From assembly GCF_030272615.1 (NCBI RefSeq), contig NC_081409.1, positions 22,322,260 through 22,386,259 on the forward strand: a stretch of 64,000 nucleotides of DNA, given 5' to 3'. The DNA is from Cryptomeria japonica. Lineage: Eukaryota > Streptophyta > Pinopsida > Cupressales > Cupressaceae. This document shows positions 10,453-20,643 of this stretch, one piece after another. Position 1 is the stretch's first letter, and each line of letters opens with the position of its first letter. Below the pieces are notes generated by a model that was not told the origin of the DNA, ran no database searches, and saw only the letters and a list, made by a program, of their open reading frames with translations. A program made the translations under genes and the position numbers.

Positions 10453-11545
10453 GGAGATCCAATATCTACTAATTATTTTAGGAAGGATAGTCCTAAAATT
10501 GATGGAACCAACTATGGGATATTGAAAATCAGAATGGAGACACATTTGAATTGCATTGGTAAAGACATCTGGGAAGTTACAAAGAAAGGTTATACTGCTG
10601 CTGTAGCTGGTCAGCCCAGTCCAACTACCTTAGCTAAAGATGAGGAGAATGATTGCAAAGCAAGAGAAGCACTTTTGAGTGCATTATCAGATTAACAAAT
10701 CATGGGATTATCAGATAGGTCTACTGCTAAAGCTATTTGGGATCATTTGGAAACACTGAATGAAGGAGATTCCATAGTCAAAATTGCAAAACTTGAGAGC
10801 TTCCGAGTCAGGTATGAACATCTGAAAATGGAAGAAGATGAAAGGATTTCTGCTTTTATGGAAAGAGTAAATGAAATTGTTTTGGGTATTAAATGTTGTG
10901 GAGGAACCTTGACTGAGGATGAAATTGTTTCAAAAATCTTAAGAGGATTGCCATCGACATATAAAATGAAGGTTACTGCTATAAATGAGTTGAGAACAAT
11001 GCCTAATACATCAGTAACTAGGGATACATTGATTGGAAAACTTTTAGCTTTTAAAATTGAGGAATTTGGTCCTGTTGCTAATATAAAGATAGATTTGGCC
11101 TTTAGAGCATCAACATCATCTGCTCCATCATTTGACAAATTAGATTGGAAAGCCTTTTATGCAAGAGAACTTGAAGAAACTAGGAAGGAGAATGAAGAAC
11201 TTGAAGAACTTGAAGCACTATTTGCAAGGAAAATGCCAAAAGGTCCGATTGGAAGTAAGTATGAAGGTAAAGCACCCTTTAAATGTTTTAACTACAATAA
11301 GATTGGTCATATGGCTTCGAGATGCTCTGATAGACATGCTAGAATAAGAGAAGCTAGAAGAACATACAAGCCTAATCCTAAATATCAGAGATACAGATTT
11401 AAGAAGAACAAAGACAAATCTTGTTACATTGCCGATGAAGGTGTAACTGATGATTCTGATGAGGATCCAACAGACAATGGATGGGTTTTTGTTGCTATAA
11501 CAAAAGATCAACTGACACCTACTACTCAACCAATAGAACAAGCCC
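10453..11545 (+). pseudogene. gag: gag of copia A (broken)
   Basis: The frame has no ATG near its start; it opens after a TGA at 10450 and reads FDGTNY-type DGTNYGILKIRMETHL, then MGLSDRSTAKAIWDHLE (10702 on), LRGLPSTYKMKV and a Glu-rich coiled-coil-like stretch (ELEETRKENEELEELEALF). This is the copia UBN2-type capsid. The zinc knuckle CFNYNKIGHMASRC (11284-11325) has Tyr (codon 11293-11295) where the second Cys belongs, so the metal site is broken. There is a stop at 10693. The same frame continues into protease. Confidence 0.85.
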
Positions 11546-12951
11546 TAGTAGCTAAAGTTGAAGTAAAGGATGAATGGATCATTGACCCAAGATGCTCACA
11601 TAATATGACATGAGACAAAGGCAAATTCTTGAACTTTCAAGAATACAATGGAGGTTTAGTAAGATTTGGATATGACAAAGCCTGTTCAATCGAAGGGAAG
11701 GGTACAATATCTCTTGATGGTAAGCATAACATTGACAATGTCTACTATGTTGAAGGATTAAAGCATAATCTTTTAAGTGTTGGTCAATTAGTCGAGAAAG
11801 GATTTCAGTTACAATTTAAGAATGGAAAATGCAAAATCATGAATATAACTGGTTTAGAAATTGCAACCGGTAATCAAACTAGAGGTAATATCTTTTATTT
11901 GAACAACAGTGAATAGGCATGCTTGATTGCACATATAGATGAAAGTTGGTTATGGCATAAGAGACTCTGTCATGTAAACTTTGATTGCATGGTGAAGATT
12001 AGCACTTCTAAGGCAGTTAGAGATCTACCTAAAATTGTGAAACCTCATAATACAATATGTAAGGAATGTCAAATTGGAAAACAAGTTAGAGCTAGTTTCA
12101 AAATTATTACAGAAAAATCTAATAATGCTCTTGATTTAATTCACACTGATTTATGTGGTCTAGATAGAACTAAAAGCTTACAAGGTGATAGATATTTCAT
12201 GCTAATTATTGATGATTATTCTAGAATTTGTTGGGTTACTTTTCTCAGAGAAAAATCAGAAGCACTTGGAAAGTTCAAACTGTTCAAGGCAATGGTTGAA
12301 AATGAAACCGTTAAGAAAATCAAATGGTTAAGATCAGATCAAGGAGGTGAATTCACATCTAAGGACTTTAATACATTCTGTGAAGTGAATGGAATTAGAA
12401 GACAACTATCAACACCTTAGACACCACAACAAAATGGAGTTGTTTAAAGGAAAAACAAAACTATCTTGGATGGAGCAAGAAGCATGTTATCTAAAGAAAA
12501 TTTACCACATTTGTATTGGAGAGAAGCAGTTAGCACAACGGTCTATACATTTAACAAAGTTCACATCAAAGGAGAAACCGGTAAGACTGCTCATGAACTA
12601 TGGTTTGGTAATACTCCTACTCTTAAGTATTTCAGAATTTTTGGAAGTAAATGTTATATTAGAAGAGATGAGTATATTGACAAATTTGATACTAGAAGTG
12701 ATGAAGGAATATTTCTTGGTTATTCATCTAAGAGCAAGGCATATAGATGTTTTAACAAGATATTGCAGAAAATTGTTGAGAGTACAAATGTAAAGATTGA
12801 TGAACAATTCAGAGGAACTTCAAGGTATATAGACTCTAAACCGGCAACAAAAATTATGACAAATGAACCTACACTAAATCCATCGGTACAGAATGAAGAT
12901 CCAGTTACCCCGGTATCATCAGAGGATTCCATAGTAATTGAAGAACAATAG
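11546..12951 (+). pseudogene. Protease and integrase of copia A (broken)
   Basis: The protease active site reads WIIDPRCSH at 11578-11598; the catalytic triplet Asp-Ser-Gly is Asp-Pro-Arg here, so it is dead. A stop at 11611 follows. The GAG-pre-integrase and zinc region (SWLWHKRLCHV ... CKECQIGKQ) leads to the integrase core with Asp in HTDLCG and Asp in SDQGGEF. The third catalytic residue, the Glu of the VVERK motif, is replaced by TAA at 12445-12447. Further stops at 11914, 12418 and 12949. The C-terminal part (WREAVSTTVYTFN, HELWFGNTPTLKYFRIFG, FLGYSSKSKAYR) is complete. Confidence 0.88.
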
Positions 12952-14613
12952 CAAACTAAGACACCCTGGTATGTAAGATTGAATCATTCTGAAGATCAGA
13001 TAATTGGAAACAAATTCAAACGAGTTATGACAAGAGTAAGATTTACAAATGAAGAGGTATGTCTTATTTCTTAAATTGAAGCATCATCTGTTAATGAGGC
13101 ATGTGAAGATAAATTTTGGATTAAAGCTATGGAAGAAGAATTAGAACAAATTGAGAAAAATAATACTTGGACATTAGTTCCCCGGCCTAAAGATAAAAAT
13201 GTAATTGGAACTAAATGGGTATTTAGAAAAAAACTTAATGAAGATGGTAAGGTTGTTAGAAATAAAGAAAGACTAGTGTGTAAGGGATATTCTCAGAAAG
13301 AAGTAGTTGATTACATTGAAACCTTTGCACCGGTAGCTAGAATTGAGGCAGCCAGATTATTCTTGGCTTTTGCAGCTCACAAGAACTATAAAGTTTATCA
13401 AATGGATATTAAATGTGCATTTTTGAATGGAGATCTTGAAGAGGAAGTCTATATTGAACAACTTGATGGATTTTCTTTGACAAATGACAATGATATGGTT
13501 TGCAGGTTAAGAAAAGCTCTATATGGATTGAAACAAGCCCTAAGAGCTTGGTATGCAAGGTTAGATAAGTATCTTTTAAAGATTGGTTTTACTAAAGGAA
13601 ATGCAGACAACAATTTATATTACAAAATAACTAATAATGATATCTTGATTATAGAAGTATTTGTTGATGATATAATCTTTGGAGGAGAAGATGGATTATG
13701 TAAAGAATTTTCTATTAAAATGCAACAAGAATTTGAAATGTCTATGATTGGAGAAATAAAATTGTTTTTAGGATTGCAGATTTCTCAGACTGACAAAGGT
13801 ATATTTTTGAGTCAATCCAAGTACCTGAAAGAGTTACTAAAGAAATTTGGAATGGAGAACTCTAAACCAGCAAGCACACCTATGACTACAAATGATAAAT
13901 TATCTCAAAGGGATGAATCTACACATGTTAACCTAACTAGATACAAATCTATGATAGGAGGTTTACAGTATTTGACACAAACTAGACCTGATATTATAAA
14001 TGCAGTATGTATTGTTTCTAGATTTCAAAGTAATCCTAGAGAAAATTATAAATCAATAGTAAAAAGGATTTTCCGGTACTTACAAGGCACTGCAAATCTT
14101 CGATTATGGTATCCTAGAGATGAAAATTTTGGTCTATGTGCATACATAGATGCAAATTGGGCAGGAGATGTGGATGATAGAAAAAGCACCACCGGTGGAG
14201 AATTCTTTCTTGGAAAGAGATTAGTTTCTTGGTTGAGTAAGAAACAAAGTTGTACATCTTTATCAACAGCAGAATTAGAATATGTTGCAGAAGCAACTAA
14301 CTGTACACAGGTACTATGGCTTAAGCAAATGTTGAAAGACATAAAGGTAAAATGCAAGGAACCTATTACTATATATTATGATAACACTGCAACAATTGAT
14401 ATATCCAAGAATCCGGTATTACATTCTAAAACAAAACATGTTTCTATCAAACTGAATTTTCTAAGGGAAAAAGTTGAAGAAAAGGAGATAAAACTGGTTT
14501 ATGTGAATACCAAAGAACAACTTGCAGATATTTTCACAAAACCTTTGCCTAAGGAGACCTTTGAATATCTCAGAGATCAGCTTGGAGTCATACCACCACC
14601 GGTAGAGACTTAG
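12952..14613 (+). pseudogene. Reverse transcriptase and RNase H of copia A
   Basis: After a stop at 13072, a 494-codon open stretch from 13129 holds nearly all of RT and RNase H. RT: NTWTLVPRPKDKNVIGTKWVF, YQMDIKCAFLNGDL, LRKALYGLKQ and the catalytic FVDDIIF (about 13660). RNase H: YIDANWAGDVDDRKSTTGG, SKKQSCTSLSTAELEY, YYDNTATIDISKNPV, ending KEQLADIFTKPLP. Catalytic acids look retained. It is the best preserved coding stretch of the window; the broken upstream domains still make the element non-autonomous. Confidence 0.9.
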
Positions 14614-15001
14614 ACAGTTGATGATTATCATCAACCTTAAGAACTAAAAGACAAATCTTTTACTCTGGTCTTTGATGAGGAAGCTACTTCTCAGGGGGAG
14701 TAGTTAGTATATTGAATTGATTGGTATTTTGTATATGAACTTGGTTTTATTATTATAACTTTGGCATTTGATGTCAAAGGGGGACAGATGTCTATGGAAA
14801 ACACATTATCTTTTAAGAGAACTTTGGGTAACACATGTTGCTCCCAGGGGGAGAGATTGTTGTTTGAGAGAGACTATTACTCTCTGTATTCTGGTTATGA
14901 TCTTTTTGGAGAGATTGTTGGTTTTTGGTATTTGGCATTTCTGTTTAGGCACTTTGATGGTTTTTCGATCTTGTGTTGCCATCAATGCCAAAGGGGGAGA
15001 T
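14614..15001 (+). other. 3' untranslated region with several polypurine tracts
   Basis: No env-like ORF is supported. Four G-rich purine tracts occur: CAGGGGGAGTAG (about 14692), AAAGGGGGACAG (about 14777), CAGGGGGAGAGA (about 14847) and AAAGGGGGAGA (14990-15000). Only the last abuts the 3' LTR and is the expected plus-strand primer. Confidence 0.75.
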
Positions 15002-16049
15002 TGTTGGTATTTTGGTATGGTTTTGTCATTGATGTCAACACCTACTAAAACACTAGCACTTTGGAGTTCCAACAACATTCACCGACAAGCAAGTAACTAT
15101 TGCATAGTTACTGTTATATGGTTCACCGATAGGATATAATGATTACCGACACTTGGAATGATATGGAAGACACCTAGTAATGTTGAAGACATTGTGTGGA
15201 CACTTTGTTTTGAAGAATTAATCATTGGTATAATCATATTGGCATATTTACTTTTACCAACAAATAGGTCGAGGGTTACCTAGGGTTGCACCGACAGGTT
15301 TATCTTTTCCAGATCAGCATGGCACACTATGAAGATGATTTATTATTGTTGTAAATGCATTAAGCCGACATGTTTAATCAGTTATTACATCGGATATTAT
15401 ATTATTTGTAAAATGTCTTTATTGTAATATCTTGTAGAGCCAACCTACTAAAATTGGTCTTAGGTTATGGTATAAATGTAAGATCTTACTTGTAAGATCG
15501 AATGTGGGATTGTGAGAAGGTATATGCAAGTTTTAGCAGAGCTATACAAGAAAACATCATTTGAAGGTGAAGCTAGGTTTTTGTGGAAGCATATCAGCGT
15601 TACACCAGTACTGAATCCAACATATGAAGATGCTATTTTGTGCAGTACATTCTTATTGGATTTAACCATCCAACTGTAGGCAGTGTGACTCCCATTTTGT
15701 GATTGAGCAGTGAGCTCTAGGCTGTTGCTTTTCTACATGTGCAGACCCCATTTATGTACACCTACTATCTGTAGTAGTATCATCTGATTGTGGGTAAGGT
15801 TTCCCACCATGGTTTTTCCCCTTACAGGGTTTCCACGTACAAATATTGGTGTTATGTGTTGTGGATGACTTTATGTTTGTGTTTCATGCATTAATCTTTA
15901 CCAGTATAGCAATTTACTGTTAACACTGTCTACCGGCATACTTAACTAGTTTATCTGTATTAAGCATTAAGTTGGTTAAGTTGTTTTTGGTTTGAATTTA
16001 TTAGACAACTGATTCACCCCCCCCTCTCAGTTGTCTATGGGACCTAACA
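15002..16049 (+). repeat. 3' LTR of copia A
   Basis: It starts TGTTGGTATTTTGG and ends GGGACCTAACA; colinear with 9342-10404 with about 5 percent differences in the part compared. TATAAAT at 15471-15477 and the shared GAGCAGTGAGCTCTAGGC block at 15705-15722. Confidence 0.92.
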
Positions 16050-16914
16050 CATTTAAGATGAAGAAGTTCATCTTAGAAGGCCTAGTGAGGAAGAAGTGAA
16101 AAATCTCACCAAGGCTGCTATAGCTAAGGCAAAGCACAATTATAACCTAAGGAGCACCAAAAGGGATAGTGACCAGGGTGAACCTGGTTCTATGTTTATA
16201 AAAGAGGTTGTTCAAAAAAAGGCAACAAGTAGTTCTGCTACCCCTCAGATGGGTCAAGAAAAGAAAGATCAAATTAAAGATGTACCCAAGAGTACAGATG
16301 ATAACAATACAAATGATACACAAGGAGCTGCCACAACAAAGAAGGAAAGTCAGCTTAAGGCAGAAAGATTTAAAGCTAATGCTGAGTTGAGCAACAATTC
16401 CACATTTTACATGGCTTAGGCTCTTACACAAATGAAAGTTACTGTCCCACTAATAGAGTTACTAAAAATAAAAGAACATAAAGAAGCTGCCTTGTCTCTA
16501 TTTTCTAATATATCTAACAGTAACACAGTCCTACCCACCAGTTCAGTTAAAAATGGAAAGGATCAAGAGTTCCAAACCCCAGAGGTTTATGTTGGAACAA
16601 CTATTACTTAAGAGCCTTCACAGGTGGATCCTTTTTATGTCACTTTGTTAGTAAACAACCGGTTGATAAAAAAATGTATGATAGATTTAGGTGCAGCTAC
16701 TAATGTAATGCCTTATGGTGTCATGAAAGAATTAGGATTATCAGTGACTACAGTATATGGAAAATGCTATGCTATGGATAATAGGGAAGTGCCTGTGATA
16801 GGTACAATGAGAGATGTTGAAGTAAAGATAGCAGCATTCCCTGAAGCGACCTATAAGATGGATGTCATTGTCACTAACACTAAGCCTCATTATGGCATGT
16901 TATTATCCAGGTAG
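16050..16914 (+). pseudogene. gag-PR junction and protease of element B
   Basis: Continues gag of 8638-9341 in frame. A basic linker (AKAKHNYNLRSTKRD) and a Lys/Thr-rich spacer lead to PLIELLKIKEHKEAAL and then the aspartic protease at about 16615-16914: VDPFYVTLLVNNRLIKKCM, active site IDLGAATNVMP, flap-side GTMRDVEVKI, and HYGMLLSR, which ends at a stop where related proteases read LLGRPW. The active site is Asp-Leu-Gly; Athila-type plant proteases also use D-L-G, so this may be native. Stops at 16417, 16609 and 16912 sit at sites where Gln would fit. Confidence 0.75.
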
Positions 16915-17142
16915 TGAACAGTAGCAGTAGACGGAAATTTCCAATTGGATCTATCTTATGCTACCATCCCAATCAATGGGAATCAAGTCAAACTATATAG
17001 AGAACCACGTGCTCCTAGAGTGATTGAAAATGTAGATCCTAGCATGCTCAATTGCATGATTGATGTGGACCTTGACAATTTTAGAGTGCAACCAATTTTA
17101 CCTCAGTTAAAGAATACTGACTCCATTGTGATTGAATTAGAA

Positions 17143-17758
17143 TCATAACAACATGTTCTATGGAAAATGTATTTTGATGGAGCTTGCTCCAAAGAAGGGT
17201 CTGGAGCAGGAGTTCTCTTTGTATCCCCCATCAGGTATAACTTTTAAATATTCCTTTCTATTAGCCTTTCAGTGCACAAATAACATTGCAGAATATGAAG
17301 CTCTATTATTGGGGCTTGAATTTGCAAAGAGGCATGGGATACAATTGTTGAAAGTTATAGGAGATTCAGAATTGGTTGTCTCTCAAGTAAGATCCAAATA
17401 TGAATAAAAAAATGATAGATTAAAAAGGTATAAGCATGCAGTTTGGGATATCATTGAGCATTTTAGTGCTTTTTCTATTAATTGGATAGAGAGATCCAAG
17501 AATATCATGGTAGACTTTTTAGCCAATGTTGCATTGAAAAATGATGATGCAACACTAACCGACATATCCACTGTGGAAATAAAATCTAGGCCTGCCATCC
17601 TTGATAATGTGTATAATTGGCAAGTTTTTGCTGATGATGAAGATATTCTTAGGTTCATACAATGCATTGATGATTATGACGGACATAAGATTGACTGCAA
17701 TGCATTAGTAGAGTTGGTTGACAACAAAGAGATAGTATTTGGTAATGACTTGGTTTAG
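17143..17758 (+). pseudogene. Archaeal-type RNase H, upstream of RT
   Basis: RNase H removes RNA from the cDNA hybrid. The domain starts after a short linker from PR: WKMYFDGACSKEGSGAGVLF, CTNNIAEYEALLLGLEFAKRHG, VIGDSELVVSQV and IMVDFLANVA. All four DEDD residues are kept: Asp 17176-17178, Glu 17291-17293, Asp 17363-17365, Asp 17513-17515. A run of five C at 17225-17229 shifts the frame by one; four C would restore it. A stop lies at 17405 and one at 17146. The domain sits between PR and RT, whereas in elements 1 and C (the usual Tat order) it follows the degenerate RNase H. A linker of unknown role follows to 17758. Confidence 0.85.
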
Positions 17759-18880
17759 TTGGAAACAAATGAGATATCGAAAGGGTTGGTGGAGCTTGAG
17801 GGCATGTTCAGCTATAATGACAGTCACTTGCACCAGCAATCTACTACCAAGTTAGAAGAATTGGAGGAAGTCAACTTGGGGACAAAATTATCCCCTAAGT
17901 TGGTATACATTGGAAAAAACTTGCCTCCTCATGTCAGGACTAATCTTATTAAGTTATTGAAGAGATATAAGCATGTGTTTTCTTGGTCATACGAAGACCT
18001 AAAGGCATATAGACAAGACCTTTTTCAGCATGAAGTTCCTTTACTTCCAGATGCTAAGCCTTTCAAACAAAAGCAGAGATCTATTAATCCCCTACTAGAA
18101 AACAAGATGCAACAAGAATTGACTAAGCTAAGAGAAGGGGGGATTATTAAACCTATAAGATATTCTTCATGGGTCTCAAATTTGGTCCCAGTTAGAAAGA
18201 AGAACGGGGACATAAGATTGTGTGTCGATTTTAGAAATCTAAATGTTTCTTCCTTAAAGGATAATTATTCTTCTCCCAATATGGAAGCCATGCTGCAGAG
18301 AGTAACTAGTTGTGATCTTTTGTCAATGATGGATGGTTTTTCAGGGTACAACCAGGTGCTAGTGAAAGAATATGAGCAATTCAAGACTGCTTTCACCACC
18401 CCATGGGGAACGTATGTTTATGTAAGGATGCCATTTGGATTAAAAAATGCTGGAGCTACATTTTCGAGAGCCATGGATGTAGCTTTCAAGAATTCATCAA
18501 CATCATCATGGTAGTGTACCAAGATGATTTAACATGTTTCTCTAAAAGGGCTGATGACCACTGTGGACATTTGGAAAAAGTGTTCGATAAGGCTTTGGAA
18601 TTTGGTGTGTCATTAAATCCCAAGAAATGTCATTTTGCTGTTACTAAAGGGAAGTTGCTAGGGCATATTGTCTCCAAGGAAGGGGTAAGGATAGACCCTG
18701 AAAGAATTGAAGCAATAAACAATGTGCCTGAACCGAAAAGTGTTAAAGGTATTCAATCTTTTTTAGGCAAAGTTAATTTTGTCAGAAGATTCATTGCAAA
18801 CTTTGTAGAGGTGGTAAAGCCCATTGTTAGACTACTCAAGATGGATGCAAAATTTGGTTGGGATCAAGAAGCTTCAAAAG
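17759..18880 (+). pseudogene. pol: Reverse transcriptase of element B
   Basis: The first stretch (17759-18514) runs from LPPHVRTNLIKLLKRYKHVFSW through LREGGIIKPIRYSSWVSNLV, LCVDFRNLN, LLSMMDGFSGYNQV and YVRMPFGLKNAGATF. A one-base loss near 18491 moves the frame; the palm continues as IIMVVYQDDLTCFSK with the catalytic YQDD at 18517-18528, then LNPKKCHFAV, LGHIVSKEGVRIDPERIEAI and QSFLGKVNFVRRFI. The catalytic Asp pair is intact. No other damage in this domain was seen. Confidence 0.88.
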
Positions 18881-19440
18881 CTTTTTCTGAGATTAAAAGA
18901 GCTATTCAGGAAGCACCTGTGTTGAAATCCTCAGATTATAGTAAGCCTTTTTCTTTGTTCTCTTTTGCTTCATATCATATAGTAGCTGCAGTGTTGTTAC
19001 AAAAGGACAATGAAGGACATGAACATCCCATAACTTTCTATAGCAAGTCTTTACAAGCGGCAGAATTAAAGTATGAGATCATAGAAAAACAAGCATATGC
19101 TTTGGTTAAAGCTGTTAAGGCTTTTAGCTCATATCTTGTAAACACACAAGTAGTTGCTAATGTTCCACATGCTGTAGTCAAGGACATTTTATCCCAATTT
19201 GAAGTCTCAGGTAAAAGGTGCAGATGGATTAACAGAATCCAAGAATTTGACTTGGAAATAAAGATCACCAAATTGGTGAGAGGCTTAGGCCTGGCCAAGC
19301 TCATGGCTAAATCCAATCTTCTTGGTGTTGAAATAAACAATGTTGAGGTTGAAAACATTGTAGTCACTAGTATTGAACAACAACCTTGGTATTTAGAAGT
19401 AGTACATTTCTTGAGAGATGCTACATTTTCAGAGGGGATG
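18881..19440 (+). pseudogene. Degenerate gypsy RNase H (tether) of element B
   Basis: Recognisable as the ordinary gypsy RNase H by position and by PITFYSKSLQAAELKYEIIEKQAYALVKAV, FSSYL and RWINRIQEFDLEI. The catalytic acids are replaced: YTDAS-type Asp reads FSFAS, the KEL Glu reads KQA, and TDH reads NVPH. The frame itself is open, so these are old substitutions and not recent decay. In retroviruses and Tat elements a second RNase H took over and the old one became a tether; the same appears to hold here with the second enzyme encoded upstream of RT. Confidence 0.8.
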
Positions 19441-20643
19441 ACCCACAATCATAAAAGGACATTAAAGCTTAAGTCACAAAAATATGCTCTCATTCAGGGT
19501 GACCTTTTTTGGAGAAATAGAGATGGAGCATTGTTAATGTGTTTGGATGAATTCCGGGCCAAGGAAGTGTTGATTCAAATGCATGATGGAGTATGTGGAG
19601 GTCATTACTTTGCTAAGACAATTGCTGGAAAGATAGTCAGGGCTGGGTATTATTGGCCTACCTTATTTAAAGATGCTCATGAACATGTAAGGAAATGTGA
19701 CCCATGCCAAAAGTTTTTATCCAAGCTAAAATATGAAGGAGCTTTACCTTTAAATCCAGTCACAGTGGAAGCCCCTTTTGTCTAGTGGGGCATTGATTTT
19801 ATTGGAGAAATTGTTGAAAGATCAGGAAGAGGCCACAGGTGGATTATATTAGCAACTGACTATTTTACGAAATGGATCGAAGCCATACCCACCAAGAGAG
19901 CTACAAGTAAAGTTGTCATCGATTTCCTAATAGATAATGTTATAACTAGATTTGGAGTCCCTGCAAAATTAGTAATGGATAATGCTATGAGTTTTAGATA
20001 TGAAGAGTTTGTTACATTTTGCACTAGCCATGGAATAATTATGTCCTATTGTTCACCCTATCATCCTCAAGGGAATGGACAAGTTGAATCCAGTAATAAA
20101 AGCCTCTTGAGCATTATTAAGAAAATCTTAGAAGAGAACAAGAGGTCATGGGATCAAAAGTTGAAATTAGCTTTGTGGGCCGACAGAATTATTGTCAAGA
20201 AGGCGATTGGAATGTCACCTTTTGAACTATTTTATGGTACACAAGCTAGAGTGCCAGTAAACAATCTTCTTCCAGTGTATAAATTTTTGCAAGCTAAAGA
20301 CATGGAGTTGTCTGAGCCTATGGAGGACCGAATGATTCAGATGGTGGAAGTGGAAGAAATCAGAACTTTAGCCCATAAGAGAAATTTGAAGATCCAATTG
20401 CAGTCTAAGTATCTATTTGATAAAAGGACATCATTGAGAAAGTTTCAAATCGGTGATGTTGTTCTTCAGTGGAATGCAAAAGGACAGGACAAGGGAAAGC
20501 ATAAGAAGTTTGAGTCATTATGGATTTGCCCCTTTGTGGTCTGTGATGTGATTGGAAAAGACTCATACTTTTTGAAGAATATAAATGATGAAGTACAAGA
20601 ATTTCTAGTGCATGGACAATTCCTGAAGCATTACTTTTCTTGA
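19441..20643 (+). pseudogene. Integrase of element B
   Basis: H2C2 zinc finger at about 19581-19720 (HDGVCGGHYFAKT ... GYYWPTLFKDA ... CDPCQKF). Core: Asp in WGIDFIG (about 19793), Asp in VMDNAMSF (about 19978), Glu in GQVESSNK (about 20084), all retained. The C-terminus has FQIGDVVLQW and a CPFVV segment resembling the GPY/F fold, and ends at 20643. The only interruption is TAG at 19783-19785 just before WGIDF, where Gln fits; with that exception the frame is open from 18515 to 20643. Confidence 0.88.

Larger units (their letters stand above)
9342..16049 (+). mobile_element. Complete Ty1/copia element A nested in B
   Basis: 6,708 bp with LTRs of about 1,063 and 1,048 bp, a tRNA-Met-type primer site, one gag-pol frame in the copia order (gag, PR, INT, RT, RNase H) and a polypurine tract. 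Target duplication: CATTG at 9337-9341 and CATTT at 16050-16054 (one mismatch). LTRs differ at about one base in twenty over the part compared by eye, so the insertion is old. All coding domains are in the same frame with scattered stops and no detected frameshift. Confidence 0.92.

Noticed and set aside
10743-11138. 131-codon minus-strand ORF
   Set aside because: Antisense shadow of copia A gag.
14614-15001. Possible env-like ORF after copia A pol
   Set aside because: Only short overlapping frames rich in repeated purine tracts; no signal peptide or membrane pattern of a SIRE-type env.
16690-16710. Asp-Leu-Gly taken as a dead protease site in element B
   Set aside because: Athila-type plant proteases also use D-L-G, so the triplet may be native.
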